From Desulfurobacteriaceae bacterium (lineage in GTDB: Bacteria > Aquificota > Aquificia > Desulfurobacteriales > Desulfurobacteriaceae): a DNA stretch of 64,000 nucleotides. A model generated the notes under the pieces. That model was not told the origin of the DNA. It did no database searches and was given only the letters and a program-made list of their open reading frames with translations. This document shows, piece by piece, positions 8,480 to 17,419 of the stretch; the first letter of the stretch is position 1; the number at the start of each line of letters is the position of its first letter. Made by a program: the position numbers and the translations under genes. The stretch spans positions 62,001 to 126,000 of the forward strand of contig JAMOTD010000018.1 in assembly GCA_027068415.1 (NCBI GenBank), in the 5' to 3' direction.

Positions 8480-8929
8480 TTATACAAAACAGAGGGAAGT
8501 TAAAAAGCGCCCCACCCCCTCCATTTGAGGTGGGGCTTCTACTTTCCTCTCTCCGAGGCCGAGAATACCCCACTCAACCCTGCCCCTAAAACCCAGAAGA
8601 AGGCTCTTTGAGGAGTAAAGGAGAGGCACTCTTTCCTCAAGGACGAGAAGGCAGAACGAGGAGAGGTAGTGGTCGGGGGTAAGGGTAAGGAGCTCTCTGC
8701 TCAGCACTCGGAGCTCTGAAAGGAGCTCTTCAGGCTCCCTATCAAGCTCTTTAACTCCGAATAAGTAGAGGAAGTGCTCAATCTCGTAATCTCTCATAAA
8801 GAAGGTTGTGTGGACTGTGGTGAACTTAACCTTTCCGAAGAAGAGGTAATCTCGGAAGGGCTCCTCCCAAACTCCGTACCTCTGAAAAAACCGCCTAAGC
8901 CTACTTAACGAATAGGATAATCTCTTCAC
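8480..8929 (-). CDS. hypothetical protein (149 aa) downstream of FtsB-like gene
   Basis: GTG start directly behind AAAGGAGG. Overlaps the FtsB-like gene by 29 nt. Rich in Leu, Glu and aromatic residues, with no clear signal peptide or membrane segment and no recognised family. The last ~20 codons pass through a GC-rich hairpin that looks like a terminator. A +1 change of frame would give a TAG just before that hairpin, so the annotated C terminus is suspect. As last gene of the TPR-DUF507-FtsB operon it may have an envelope or division role, but only position suggests this. Confidence 0.6.
   Translation of the reverse strand: MKRLSYSLSRLRRFFQRYGVWEEPFRDYLFFGKVKFTTVHTTFFMRDYEIEHFLYLFGVKELDREPEELLSELRVLSRELLTLTPDHYLSSFCLLVLEERVPLLYSSKSLLLGFRGRVEWGILGLGERKVEAPPQMEGVGRFLTSLCFV
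8509..8538 (-). terminator. Rho-independent terminator for the FtsB/TPR operon
   Basis: GCCCCACC pairs with GGTGGGGC across a ~12-nt loop. On the minus strand the stem is followed by GCTTTTT, as expected for intrinsic termination of the minus-strand operon. It overlaps the 3' end of the annotated 149-residue frame. Confidence 0.6.
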
Positions 8930-9197
8930 CCTCCTTTCCCCTTACGAACATCTCCCGCCCAAGCTTGTGGTAGAAGTAATCCTGATTGTCCTTTAAGGCC
9001 GAAATCCTCTCCCTGAGAACCTCATTCCTCGTTTTCCAGTAGTTCCTCTCCTTTTCAAGCTGAGAGTAAGTTTTCTTAAGCTCTTTAAGGGTAGATAGGG
9101 AGTTTTCGCCGAAGAAGTAGCTGTGGAAGGCCCAGGGCCCGAAGAGGGCCCAGAAGAGGATGAGCCACCTTAGCCTACATCTCGGTTTCGGGCCCAA
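8901..9197 (-). CDS. ftsB: FtsB/DivIC-like septum formation protein
   Basis: 98 residues: a short basic N terminus, one membrane segment ('WLILFWALFGPWAF', residues ~11-24), then a coiled-coil-like charged region ('LKELKKTYSQLEKERNYW'), then the small 'YFYHKLGREMFVRGKEGEEIILF' tail typical of FtsB/DivIC ('arE-fgmvrpgE'). These proteins form a periplasmic complex with FtsL and FtsQ at the division site. The only usable start is TTG 9197, which overlaps the DUF507 gene by 23 nt. Family assignment rests on size, topology and tail motif. Confidence 0.72.
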   Translation of the reverse strand: MGPKPRCRLRWLILFWALFGPWAFHSYFFGENSLSTLKELKKTYSQLEKERNYWKTRNEVLRERISALKDNQDYFYHKLGREMFVRGKEGEEIILFVK

Positions 9198-9753
9198 TTA
9201 ATCCCCTCTCTATAAGCTCTTCGTTGTAGTAGCGCCTGTAGAGGGCGTACCACTCGGGAGTCCCCTCGTAAATAGGCCTTGAGTGGGAGGCAATCTTTTC
9301 CCTAACCTTCTGGTCAATCTCCCGCCTGAGCTGTGCAACTTCCTCAAAGCTCTTGACTATCGCAGTTCTTATTACGCCCCTCTCTTCTGTATAGTCAAGC
9401 TCTTCGTCGGTTAAAATCAGCCTCAAAATCTTTCCGGCCAAGTAGTTAGCCTTTTCTCTGCTGAAGATGCTCCCGATTACGGGAATTCCCCTCTCCTTTG
9501 CAAGCTTCTCCTTAATCAGCTTCCTCGCCTTGTGAAGAGAGACACCTCTGTAGAGAACCTCCTCACTGTTCTCCTGAATTATCCTCTCTGCCTCCTCCTC
9601 AAGCTCCTTTTCAGTCTTGTAGTCTGTATAGAGAATCTCGTAAACCTTCTCCTTGAAAGAGTCGGGGTCGTCAGCTATAACCAGCTCCTTTTCAAGGAGG
9701 TTATCAACAATCCTGTCTGCAAGGAGCTTTAAGAAGCGGTTTTTCTTGGCCAT
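9175..9753 (-). CDS. DUF507 family protein with two tandem domains
   Basis: 192 residues. The second half has the DUF507 pattern: 'LAGKILRLILTDEELDY...' then 'KVREKIASHSRPIYEGTPEWYALYRRYYNEE' read as separate blocks, with conserved I-x-S-x-x-R-x-I-x-E-G-(S/T)-PEW-x-x-L-Y-x-(R/K)-YY. The first half ('LADRIVDNLLEKELVIADD' and 'EEAERIIQENSEEVL') looks like a second, more divergent copy; a single domain is usually ~90 residues. No signal peptide, so cytosolic. Function of the family is unknown. Located between a periplasmic TPR protein and an FtsB-like protein in one tight operon. Confidence 0.8.
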   Translation of the reverse strand: MAKKNRFLKLLADRIVDNLLEKELVIADDPDSFKEKVYEILYTDYKTEKELEEEAERIIQENSEEVLYRGVSLHKARKLIKEKLAKERGIPVIGSIFSREKANYLAGKILRLILTDEELDYTEERGVIRTAIVKSFEEVAQLRREIDQKVREKIASHSRPIYEGTPEWYALYRRYYNEELIERGLIGPETEM

Positions 9754-9756
9754 TAA

Positions 9757-12474
9757 CTACTCCTCCTTCAACTTTTTCAGGAGAGATTTTACCTTTTCGG
9801 CGGCAACCTCTCCCTCCTTCGTTCCCCTTTTAAGCTTTGCCACCTTCCTGTAAAGCTTGAGGGCCTGCCTGTAATCTCCCTTCTCTTCAAAAAGCTGTGC
9901 AGCCCTGTAGAGGGCGGTAGAAGACCAGGGCTCAACTCCCTTAAAGTCGTAGGCTATCTTCATGTAGTCAATTATGGCGTCGTCCGTCCTGCCCGCCTGA
10001 GCTTCAACTGAGGCTTTCCAGAAAAGGCTCTCGGCCTTCTGCTCCTTAGTTTTGGCCTTCTTCATCGCCTCGCCTATCAACTTCTCTGCAAGGGAGAGCT
10101 CCCCTTTTTCCTGAGCAAGAAGGGCAAGGCTAACGAGGTCGTCGTAGTCCACCTTTTCAAGACCTCCCTCCTTAAAGAGCTCCTTAATAAGCTCAAGGGC
10201 CTTATCCTTATTCCCCGTCAGCTTGTAGTAGCGGGCAAGCTTTGCAATGAAGGGAGCTCTCTCCTCTTTCGGAAGGCTCTTAGCGGAGGAGACCCTCTTG
10301 GCCTCATCGTAAGCGTCAACGAGTCTTCCCATTGCAAGGTAAGTCTTAAAGAGGAGGAAGTGCTTGAGGTCTCCTTCGGGAATGAGGGAGATGTCCTGAA
10401 GAGCCCGGGAGTAGTTCTTCTGCTTAAGGTCAATCTCAACCAGCTTCCTGACTATCCTCTTCCTGAGCTCCGGAGACGATGTCCTTTCAAAGGCAAGCCT
10501 TAAAAGGCCGTAAGCCTTACCTAACTGTCCCTGTGAAGCGTAGTCCTCGGCCTTTGAGATGAGGGTTGAGGTTGAGGTAATCTCGTTCTCGGGGTTGTAG
10601 GCGATAAAGTAGGGGTCGCTGAAGAGAACGGGAGCGTAATTGCCCGTCTTAAAGGCTAAGTAGTTGAGGAAGGAGCGGGCGTAGGCGGAAATTACCGAGT
10701 CGGAAGAGAAGTCCACCAGACGGGTTAAATATTCAAAGGCCTTCTTCGGCTCTTTACTCTCGTAGCGGTTAACCAAGAAGAGGGCAAGGACGACCTTTTC
10801 ACGGGGCGGAACAGAGCTAAAGAGCTTCTCGGCCTTTTCGTAATCCTTACCGACGACCGCAGCCATCACTTCCGGAAGGTAAGGAAGGTTCTTTACTTTC
10901 CTCAAGTCTTTCTCTCTCCCCAGCTCCTTTGAGAGGAAGACGAGCCTTCCTCCGTTAACTTCGGGAAAGAGGGGCTCTCCCTTAAAGAGCTCCCTTAAAA
11001 CCCGGTAGGCCTTATCCCCCTCTCCGAGCTGGTAGAGGGAGTAGGCAAGAAGAGTTTTCCCCTCTCCCTTCTCCACTTCAGATAGGAATGAAGCGGCCTT
11101 TTTGTAGTCTCCCCTTATCTGGTAGAGCCTGCCAAGGAGCTCCTTCACCTCCTCCCCTTTCTCACCAAGACGCGAATAGGCGTAGGAGAGGAGCTTAAGG
11201 GCTACCCCGGGGCTTCCCGAGTAGAGGTAAACCCTCGCCGCAGGAATTAGAGACTCGGTATAGTAGGGAGTGTTCTGGTAATTGGCTAAAAGCTGGTTGT
11301 ATACAACGGCTCCCACCTGAGTATTAACCGAGCCCAACTTACCCAACAGGTAGAGAGACCTGCCGGTAAGGTTCCTATCCCGGGGGCTCTGAACGGCCTT
11401 CTCAAGCTCCTCTTTTGCCCTGTTAAAGTAGCCCCTCTCCCAGTAGACGTAGGCAAGGTCGTGTGGAAGCCCCGCCTCTTCCTCGGGGAGGGACTCGGAA
11501 AAGGAGAAAATCAAGGCTTTAGGGTAAAGCTCCGGGTAGTACTTTTTTAAAAGGGGAAGGTCAAACCTGCAGGAGTAGAAGTCAAGCAAAACCCTCAGCT
11601 TTTCGGGAAGGGAGGGCTTCTCAACGTTCAACCCCACCAGAGGAGCAATCTTTTCGGGCTTACCCAACCTGAAGTAAGTCCAGGTAAGGAGGTACTTTTC
11701 TCTGTCGGTAGAGGGACTCTTTATTAGCTCTAAAACCTTATCGTACTTACCGTTAAGGTAGTAAGCTCTCGCAAGCTCAAAGCGGGTCTCTTCACAAGGG
11801 TACTTCTTAAAGAGCTTTTCTGCCTCAACGAGAGCGTCGGCAAACCTCTTTTTCCTCTCAAGGTACTTAACGAACTGAAGTCCCTCCTCTTTACCCTTAA
11901 ACCACCTTCCGTAGTTGTCAAAAATGAAGTCTATAAGGGCGTAATCACCCTCCTTAATTGCCCTCTCAAGGGCCCTTTTGAGGAAACCGCTATCCTTAAC
12001 GGCACCTTTAAGCTCGGTACTCTTTGCCGAAACGCTCAGAACGAAGAGGCTCTCCTCGGGCTTGAGCTCGGCCTGAGAGAGGGTTTTAAAGAAGGCAATC
12101 TTCCCTGATATGGGGAGGGCGAGGAGCTCCTTCTTCGGGAAGGCCTCCTCTATCGGGATTCCCCTGTGGAGGGCAATGAGGGTCTCAAGGGCAAGGAGCT
12201 CTCCCCTGCTAAAGTCGGGGTACTTCTCCCTCCAGAGCTTAACGAGCTTCTCAAGTGAGGAGTAGTCTCCGCTCTTTAAGAAGGAGAGGTAGGCGTACCG
12301 GTAGTACTCCTTAAAGTTCTTACCGGTAAGCTCATTAAAGTTCTCCTTAAAGGTCTTTGCAGCTAAAGAGTAGAGGCCGTCAGAGTATAGCTTTACCCCC
12401 AGTTTAAGGTCTGAGGCAAAAACTGCCGAAGAGAGGGCAAAGAGAACGGCCGTTGTTAAGAGAGCTCTCCTCAT
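9757..12474 (-). CDS. large periplasmic TPR-repeat protein
   Basis: 905 residues. Sec signal peptide 'MRRALLTTAVLFALSSAVFA' with cleavage likely after A-x-A (~residue 20). The rest is almost entirely helical repeats of about 34 residues with TPR-like A/G/Y/A spacing, for example 'ARAYYLNGKYDKVLELI', 'LAYVYWERGYFNRAKEELEKA', 'LARYYKLTGNKDKALELIKEL' and 'ALYRAAQLFEEKGDYRQALKLYRK'. Probably a scaffold in the periplasm or attached to the outer membrane. First gene of an operon with DUF507 and FtsB-like proteins, divergent from uvrB. No enzymatic domain recognised. Confidence 0.8.
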   Translation of the reverse strand: MRRALLTTAVLFALSSAVFASDLKLGVKLYSDGLYSLAAKTFKENFNELTGKNFKEYYRYAYLSFLKSGDYSSLEKLVKLWREKYPDFSRGELLALETLIALHRGIPIEEAFPKKELLALPISGKIAFFKTLSQAELKPEESLFVLSVSAKSTELKGAVKDSGFLKRALERAIKEGDYALIDFIFDNYGRWFKGKEEGLQFVKYLERKKRFADALVEAEKLFKKYPCEETRFELARAYYLNGKYDKVLELIKSPSTDREKYLLTWTYFRLGKPEKIAPLVGLNVEKPSLPEKLRVLLDFYSCRFDLPLLKKYYPELYPKALIFSFSESLPEEEAGLPHDLAYVYWERGYFNRAKEELEKAVQSPRDRNLTGRSLYLLGKLGSVNTQVGAVVYNQLLANYQNTPYYTESLIPAARVYLYSGSPGVALKLLSYAYSRLGEKGEEVKELLGRLYQIRGDYKKAASFLSEVEKGEGKTLLAYSLYQLGEGDKAYRVLRELFKGEPLFPEVNGGRLVFLSKELGREKDLRKVKNLPYLPEVMAAVVGKDYEKAEKLFSSVPPREKVVLALFLVNRYESKEPKKAFEYLTRLVDFSSDSVISAYARSFLNYLAFKTGNYAPVLFSDPYFIAYNPENEITSTSTLISKAEDYASQGQLGKAYGLLRLAFERTSSPELRKRIVRKLVEIDLKQKNYSRALQDISLIPEGDLKHFLLFKTYLAMGRLVDAYDEAKRVSSAKSLPKEERAPFIAKLARYYKLTGNKDKALELIKELFKEGGLEKVDYDDLVSLALLAQEKGELSLAEKLIGEAMKKAKTKEQKAESLFWKASVEAQAGRTDDAIIDYMKIAYDFKGVEPWSSTALYRAAQLFEEKGDYRQALKLYRKVAKLKRGTKEGEVAAEKVKSLLKKLKEE

Positions 12475-12529
12475 TAAACTTCTCCCTCACTAAATTATGA
12501 AGCGCAGAAACTCTATTTTAAGGGAAAAA

Positions 12530-14521
12530 ATGGCAAAAAGGTTTAAAGTAATTTCGCCCTTTTCTCCCAAAGGGGACCAGCCCAAGGCAATTAAGGAGCT
12601 GAGCGAAGGAGTTAAGAGGGGCTTAAGGTACCAGACCCTCTTGGGAATAACGGGAAGCGGTAAAACCTACACAATTGCGAAGGTTATTGAGGAGGTTCAA
12701 AAGCCCACGCTCGTTATCTCCCACAACAAGGTTTTAGCGGCACAGCTCTACCACGAGCTTAAGAATTTCTTCCCAAATAACGCCGTTGAGTACTTTATCT
12801 CCTACTACGACTACTACCAGCCCGAGGCCTACCTGCCAAGCCGCGACCTCTACATTGAGAAGGACTGCTCAATAAACCCGGTAATAGATAGAATGCGCCA
12901 CAGCGCAACGGTTTCCCTTTTAACCCGGCCGGACACCATAATAGTTGCCTCGGTCTCGTGCATCTACGGCCTGGGTTCACCCGAGCACTACAGGGAGCTC
13001 TCCCTAAGGTTTACAGTCGGCGAGGAGATTGACAGGGACGAGGTTTTAAGGAAGTTGATAACTTTAGGATACGAAAGGAGCTCTTACGAGGTAAGGCCGG
13101 GAATCTTCAAGGTAAGGGGCGACACCATAGACATCTACCCTGCCGACCAGGAGGACCACTTTATTAGGGTGGAGCTCTTCGGGGACGAGGTTGAGAGAAT
13201 AACGATGCACGACTACTTCAACCAGAAGGTTTTAAAGGAGTTTGACTCCTATACAGTCTATCCGGCCTCCCACTACGCAACCCCCCACCAGCAGATTTTA
13301 AGGGCCGTTGAGGGAATTGAAAAAGAGCTGGAAGAAAGAATTGAGTACTTCCTAAGTCAGGGAAAGAAGCTTGAGGCAAGGAGAATTGAGCAGAGAACCC
13401 GCTACGATATAGAGCTCCTGCTTGAAATAGGCCACTGTAAGGGAATTGAGAACTACTCCCGCCACCTTGACGGAAGGAAACCCGGCCAGCCCCCCTACAC
13501 CCTCCTTGACTACTTCCCCGACGACTTTTTAGTGATAATAGACGAATCCCACGTAACAATCCCCCAGATTAAGGCAATGTGGAGGGGGGATAGGGCAAGG
13601 AAGTTTAACCTTATTGAGCACGGCTTCAGACTTCCTTCAGCCTACGACAACCGCCCCTTAAACTTTGAGGAGTTCCTTGAGAGAGTCCCCCAGGCCATCT
13701 TCGTCTCTGCAACCCCCGGGGAATTTGAGCTCTCGGTTTCGGAAAAGGTCGTTGAGCAGATAATAAGGCCCACGGGCCTCTTAGACCCTGTAGTTGAGGT
13801 CAGGCCGACGGAAGGTCAGATAGACTACCTCCTCTCAGAAATTAGAGAAAGAGTCAAGAGAAATGAGAGGGTTTTAATAACCACCCTGACCAAAAAAAGC
13901 GCCGAGGAGCTGACAAACTACCTCATTGAGAAGGGGGTAAAGGCAAAGTACATGCACTCGGAGATTGACTCGGTTGAGAGGGTGGAAATTATAAGGGGTT
14001 TAAGGAGCGGCGAGTTTGACGTCTTAGTAGGAGTTAACCTCTTAAGGGAAGGCTTAGACCTGCCGGAAGTTTCGCTTGTGGCAATCCTTGACGCAGATAA
14101 GGAAGGTTTCCTGCGCTCAAAAACTGCACTAATCCAAACTATGGGAAGGGCCGCAAGGAACGTTAACGGCAAAGTTATCCTCTTTGCAGACAGAATGACC
14201 AAAGCAATGAAGGAGGCAATTGAGGAGACCGAAAGGAGGAGGAAAATTCAGGAGGAGTTTAACAGGAAGCACGGAATCACTCCAAAGACGGTTAAGAGGG
14301 AGATTGAAAGCTCAATTATTGAGGACGCAGGCCTTTCGGCCCTCTTCAGGCTCAAGAAAAAGGGAATTGAGAAAGTTCCGAAGAGCGAGGAGGAGCTCCT
14401 TGCCGAAATAGAGAGGCTCACAAAAGAGATGAAAGAGGCTGCAAAGAACTGGGAGTTTGAAAGGGCCGCAGAGCTCAGAGATAGAATAAAGGAGCTGAGA
14501 AAACTACTAATACCGGCGTGA
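12530..14521 (+). CDS. uvrB: excinuclease ABC subunit UvrB
   Basis: 663 residues from ATG 12530. The frame extends to ATG 12497, but AGGG sits ~7 nt before 12530 and the protein then begins '[18 protein letters not shown]', as UvrB does. Walker A GITGSGKT near residue 40, the beta-hairpin region '[12 protein letters not shown]' near 90, 'VIIDESHVT' (motif II) near 335, '[15 protein letters not shown]' near 545 and a C-terminal UVR domain for UvrC contact at ~627-660. UvrB verifies DNA damage after loading by UvrA in nucleotide-excision repair. Divergent from the TPR gene. Confidence 0.97.
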   Translation: MAKRFKVISPFSPKGDQPKAIKELSEGVKRGLRYQTLLGITGSGKTYTIAKVIEEVQKPTLVISHNKVLAAQLYHELKNFFPNNAVEYFISYYDYYQPEAYLPSRDLYIEKDCSINPVIDRMRHSATVSLLTRPDTIIVASVSCIYGLGSPEHYRELSLRFTVGEEIDRDEVLRKLITLGYERSSYEVRPGIFKVRGDTIDIYPADQEDHFIRVELFGDEVERITMHDYFNQKVLKEFDSYTVYPASHYATPHQQILRAVEGIEKELEERIEYFLSQGKKLEARRIEQRTRYDIELLLEIGHCKGIENYSRHLDGRKPGQPPYTLLDYFPDDFLVIIDESHVTIPQIKAMWRGDRARKFNLIEHGFRLPSAYDNRPLNFEEFLERVPQAIFVSATPGEFELSVSEKVVEQIIRPTGLLDPVVEVRPTEGQIDYLLSEIRERVKRNERVLITTLTKKSAEELTNYLIEKGVKAKYMHSEIDSVERVEIIRGLRSGEFDVLVGVNLLREGLDLPEVSLVAILDADKEGFLRSKTALIQTMGRAARNVNGKVILFADRMTKAMKEAIEETERRRKIQEEFNRKHGITPKTVKREIESSIIEDAGLSALFRLKKKGIEKVPKSEEELLAEIERLTKEMKEAAKNWEFERAAELRDRIKELRKLLIPA

Positions 14522-14531
14522 GGTAAGGAAG

Positions 14532-15713
14532 ATGGAGACACTTGAGAAGACCGAGAAGTTTGTAATGAAGACCTACAACCGCTACCCAGTTTCCTTCGTT
14601 AAGGGAGAGGGGTGCTGGCTCTACGACGAGGAGGGAAAGAAGTACCTTGACATGCTTGCGGGAATTGCAGTCTGCAACCTTGGGCACTGCCACCCGAAGG
14701 TTTCGGATGCAATCTGTGAGCAGGCAAAAACTCTAATTCACACCTCCAACCTCTTCCACATAAAACCTCAGGCGGAGCTGGCGGAGCTCCTGTGTAAAAA
14801 CTCCTTCGGCGAAAAGGTCTTCTTCTGCAACAGCGGGGCAGAGGCAAACGAGGGGGCAATCAAATTAGCAAGGCGCTACGGAACGGAAATTGACCCGGAA
14901 AAGTTTGAGATAGTTGCCTTTGAGAATTCATTCCACGGCAGGACTATGGCCTCTGTCTCAATAACGGGACAGGGCAAGTACAGCAAGGGCTTCGGCCCGA
15001 TGCTGACGGGCGTAAAGTTCGCAAAGTTTAACGACGTAGGCTCGGTTGAGAAGGCCGTTTCTGAAAGGACGGCGGCAATAATCGTTGAGCCGGTTCAGGG
15101 AGAGGGAGGAGTCGTTCCGGCAAAAGTGGAGTTCCTGAAAGCCCTGAGGGAGATAGCCGACAGGGTTAACGCCCTCTTAATACTTGACGAAGTCCAGACG
15201 GGAATAGGAAGGACGGGAGCTCTCTTCGCCTACCAGAACTACGGGGTTGAACCCGATGTTATGACCCTTGCAAAAGCCCTCGGAAACGGCGTTCCAATCG
15301 GAGCAATCGTTGCAAAGGGCAAGGCGGCGGAGGTCTTAAAGCCGGGGCTTCACGCCTCAACCTTCGGAGGAAACTTCCTGGCAACGAGGGCAGGAGTAGA
15401 GGTAATAAGGGAGATAACGAAGCCGGGCTTCCTTGAAAGGGTGAAGGAGAAGGGGGAGTTTTTAAAGAGCAAGCTAAGGGAGCTCCAAAGGGAATTCCCC
15501 GACCTCATTGAAGAGGTAAGGGGCTTGGGGTTAATGGTAGGCGCGGTTATGAAGGTTGAGTGCCAGAAGGTGGTTGAAAGAGCCCTTGAAAGGGGGCTTA
15601 TTATTAACTGTACGGCAGGTAAAGTTCTCAGGTTTACTCCTCCGTTAGTAATTACGGAGGAGGAGATTGAGAAAGGTATTGAAATTCTAAGGGGAATTCT
15701 GAAAGAGCTATGA
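14532..15713 (+). CDS. argD: acetylornithine aminotransferase
   Basis: 393 residues, class-III PLP aminotransferase. 'NSGAEANEGAIKLAR' near 97-111 (phosphate binding), 'ENSFHGRTMASVSITGQ' near 137, 'LILDEVQTGIGRTG' near 216 and the PLP-lysine motif 'LAKALGNGVPIGA' near 247. Transfers an amino group between N-acetylornithine and glutamate semialdehyde in arginine synthesis; it may also serve lysine synthesis. Separated from uvrB by only 10 nt and overlapping the next gene by 4 nt (ATGA), so co-transcribed. No other arg genes in the window. Confidence 0.93.
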   Translation: METLEKTEKFVMKTYNRYPVSFVKGEGCWLYDEEGKKYLDMLAGIAVCNLGHCHPKVSDAICEQAKTLIHTSNLFHIKPQAELAELLCKNSFGEKVFFCNSGAEANEGAIKLARRYGTEIDPEKFEIVAFENSFHGRTMASVSITGQGKYSKGFGPMLTGVKFAKFNDVGSVEKAVSERTAAIIVEPVQGEGGVVPAKVEFLKALREIADRVNALLILDEVQTGIGRTGALFAYQNYGVEPDVMTLAKALGNGVPIGAIVAKGKAAEVLKPGLHASTFGGNFLATRAGVEVIREITKPGFLERVKEKGEFLKSKLRELQREFPDLIEEVRGLGLMVGAVMKVECQKVVERALERGLIINCTAGKVLRFTPPLVITEEEIEKGIEILRGILKEL

Positions 15714-17419
15714 AGATAGAGGTTAAACCTTCTCTCTTTTTTGAGAGCTCTCAGCTAAAACACGAGAGCGTAGTTGACGCCCTCTTCTTCTTCGCAGAGA
15801 GGGTAAAGAGGCTCAAGCTCAGGGTTGACGCAATTTTCCCGGCGGAGCCCTTTGCCCTCCCCTTAGCAATGCTCCTCTCCGACAGGCTCTCAGTTCCCAT
15901 AAAGGGGGAGAGCTTTTTAAAGGAAGAGGAGAGGGTCCTGCTCCTCTTCTCTTTCTGCCCCTTTGAGGAAATTTCACCCCGGTTTATCTACGACAGGGTA
16001 AAGCTCTTCAGGGAGGAGTACCCTTTCTCCCCCTCGCTCTTAGTAGCCTCACCCAAATTAGAGGGAGGGGTTGACTTCCAGCTCCTCAAAGCCCCCTTAG
16101 GGAGGCTCTACTCCTACAGGTTCTTGAGGGAGGCAAGGAGAAACTTCTTCTGGCCGGTTAAGGGTGAGGTAAACCACATAAGCCAGGAGCTGTGGGAACT
16201 TGCAAAACTGGAGGCAAAAAACCTCCTCAGGGCAAAGAGGATAAGGGACTCTGCAAAGAGGTACCTGAAGGAGGAAGAGCTAACGAGGTTAAAGATTGTT
16301 GACTCGGACGTGGAGCTCGCCCTCTGGGAGAGGTTTGAGAAGGGAGTTTTGACCCCTCCAGAGCTCCCAAAAGAGGAGGAGGAAATCGGCTTTAAGCCGG
16401 AAAAGCTCTTCCAGGTTGAGGATAAGACCCTTAGCTCTGCGATAACTTCACTCCTTGAGTTTGTAGCCCAAAGCCTTGAGTACCACTTCCCTACCACCTT
16501 GGCCTACTCAAACTACGAAATCGTTGAAAAGGACGGGGTTCTGATAATCCCGAAAGTAAAAGAGGAGCTCAGCGGAGCAGACCTCTTAGTTGAGTTCAGC
16601 CTGAAGAGTAAAAAAGAAAAGGACTTTGAAAAGCTATTCCTTACGGTAAAGAAAGCCCTAAGGGAGGTTGAGAGCTCCCTCCTCAAAGGAGCCTTTAAGC
16701 CCCAGTTTGAGTGGACTGCAGATAAGGAGCTGGGAAGGTTCACCCTCTACCTCTCTTGGTTCCTTGACAGGGAGATGGCCTTAAAGCTCTACAGAAGGAT
16801 AAACAAGGAGTGGCTGGTAAGCAGGCTCCTTGCGAGGAAGAGGGTAAAAGGGGAGCTCCTTGAGCTTCTTAAGTTCCTAAGGGAGTTTGAGTTTAACCTT
16901 GAGAACCTATTGACTTTAAAGTCTAAGCTCTCCTCCCTTTGGGCTAAAAACAATAAGCTCTTTGAGTTAAAGAGGAATAAGTTAAAGGAGCTCATTGAAG
17001 AAAAGGAACTGTGGCCTTTAATAGGCTACCTGTGTGCCGGAACCGACGCCCTACCGAAAGAGCTGTGCAGGTTTTTGATGAACCTAAAAGGATTTTCAAG
17101 CCCCCACCAGCTCCTTGCCGAGAGCTCAACCTACTGGAGCCCCGTAATTACGAAGAGGAGCTTAAGGCCGGACTGGGAGAGGGTGATAAAGAGAAAGGAG
17201 GGGTTCTCCCTGAAGGCCGAGCCCCTCAACCCCAACTCTCCCGTTACCTACGTAATCCAGACGGAAGAGGGGAAACTTTTGGGGCACCTGCCCAAAGTCA
17301 TATCCCACTACCTTGCAGCCAAAGAGAGGAGCGGAAAGAAGCTGGCAGTTAGGGAGCTCTACTTTGAGCCCGACGTCTTCACCGAAAACTCCTACTGGGT
17401 GGAGATAAAGTGCCTTTAA
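15710..17419 (+). CDS. uncharacterised 569-aa protein with HIRAN-like C-terminal region
   Basis: Family not recognised. ATGA overlap with argD and a 10-nt overlap with the following ABC ATPase. The N-terminal ~150 residues alternate strand and helix ('LRVDAIFPAEPFALPLAM', 'EERVLLLFSFCPFEEISP') in a way that recalls a phosphoribosyltransferase-like or other alpha/beta fold. The middle (~160-480) is mainly charged helices. The last ~70 residues ('LNPNSPVTYVIQTEEGKLL', 'GHLPKVISHYLA', 'LAVRELYFEPD') match the HIRAN pattern: a loop, a strand, then 'lGYLPreia..la', then a final strand. HIRAN domains bind DNA ends or stalled replication intermediates in some proteins. No membrane segments. Function unknown. 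Confidence 0.8.
   Translation: MKIEVKPSLFFESSQLKHESVVDALFFFAERVKRLKLRVDAIFPAEPFALPLAMLLSDRLSVPIKGESFLKEEERVLLLFSFCPFEEISPRFIYDRVKLFREEYPFSPSLLVASPKLEGGVDFQLLKAPLGRLYSYRFLREARRNFFWPVKGEVNHISQELWELAKLEAKNLLRAKRIRDSAKRYLKEEELTRLKIVDSDVELALWERFEKGVLTPPELPKEEEEIGFKPEKLFQVEDKTLSSAITSLLEFVAQSLEYHFPTTLAYSNYEIVEKDGVLIIPKVKEELSGADLLVEFSLKSKKEKDFEKLFLTVKKALREVESSLLKGAFKPQFEWTADKELGRFTLYLSWFLDREMALKLYRRINKEWLVSRLLARKRVKGELLELLKFLREFEFNLENLLTLKSKLSSLWAKNNKLFELKRNKLKELIEEKELWPLIGYLCAGTDALPKELCRFLMNLKGFSSPHQLLAESSTYWSPVITKRSLRPDWERVIKRKEGFSLKAEPLNPNSPVTYVIQTEEGKLLGHLPKVISHYLAAKERSGKKLAVRELYFEPDVFTENSYWVEIKCL

Noticed and set aside
9532-9853. Plus-strand frames inside the DUF507 and TPR genes
   Set aside because: They are antisense shadows of well-supported minus-strand genes with no ribosome-binding site.
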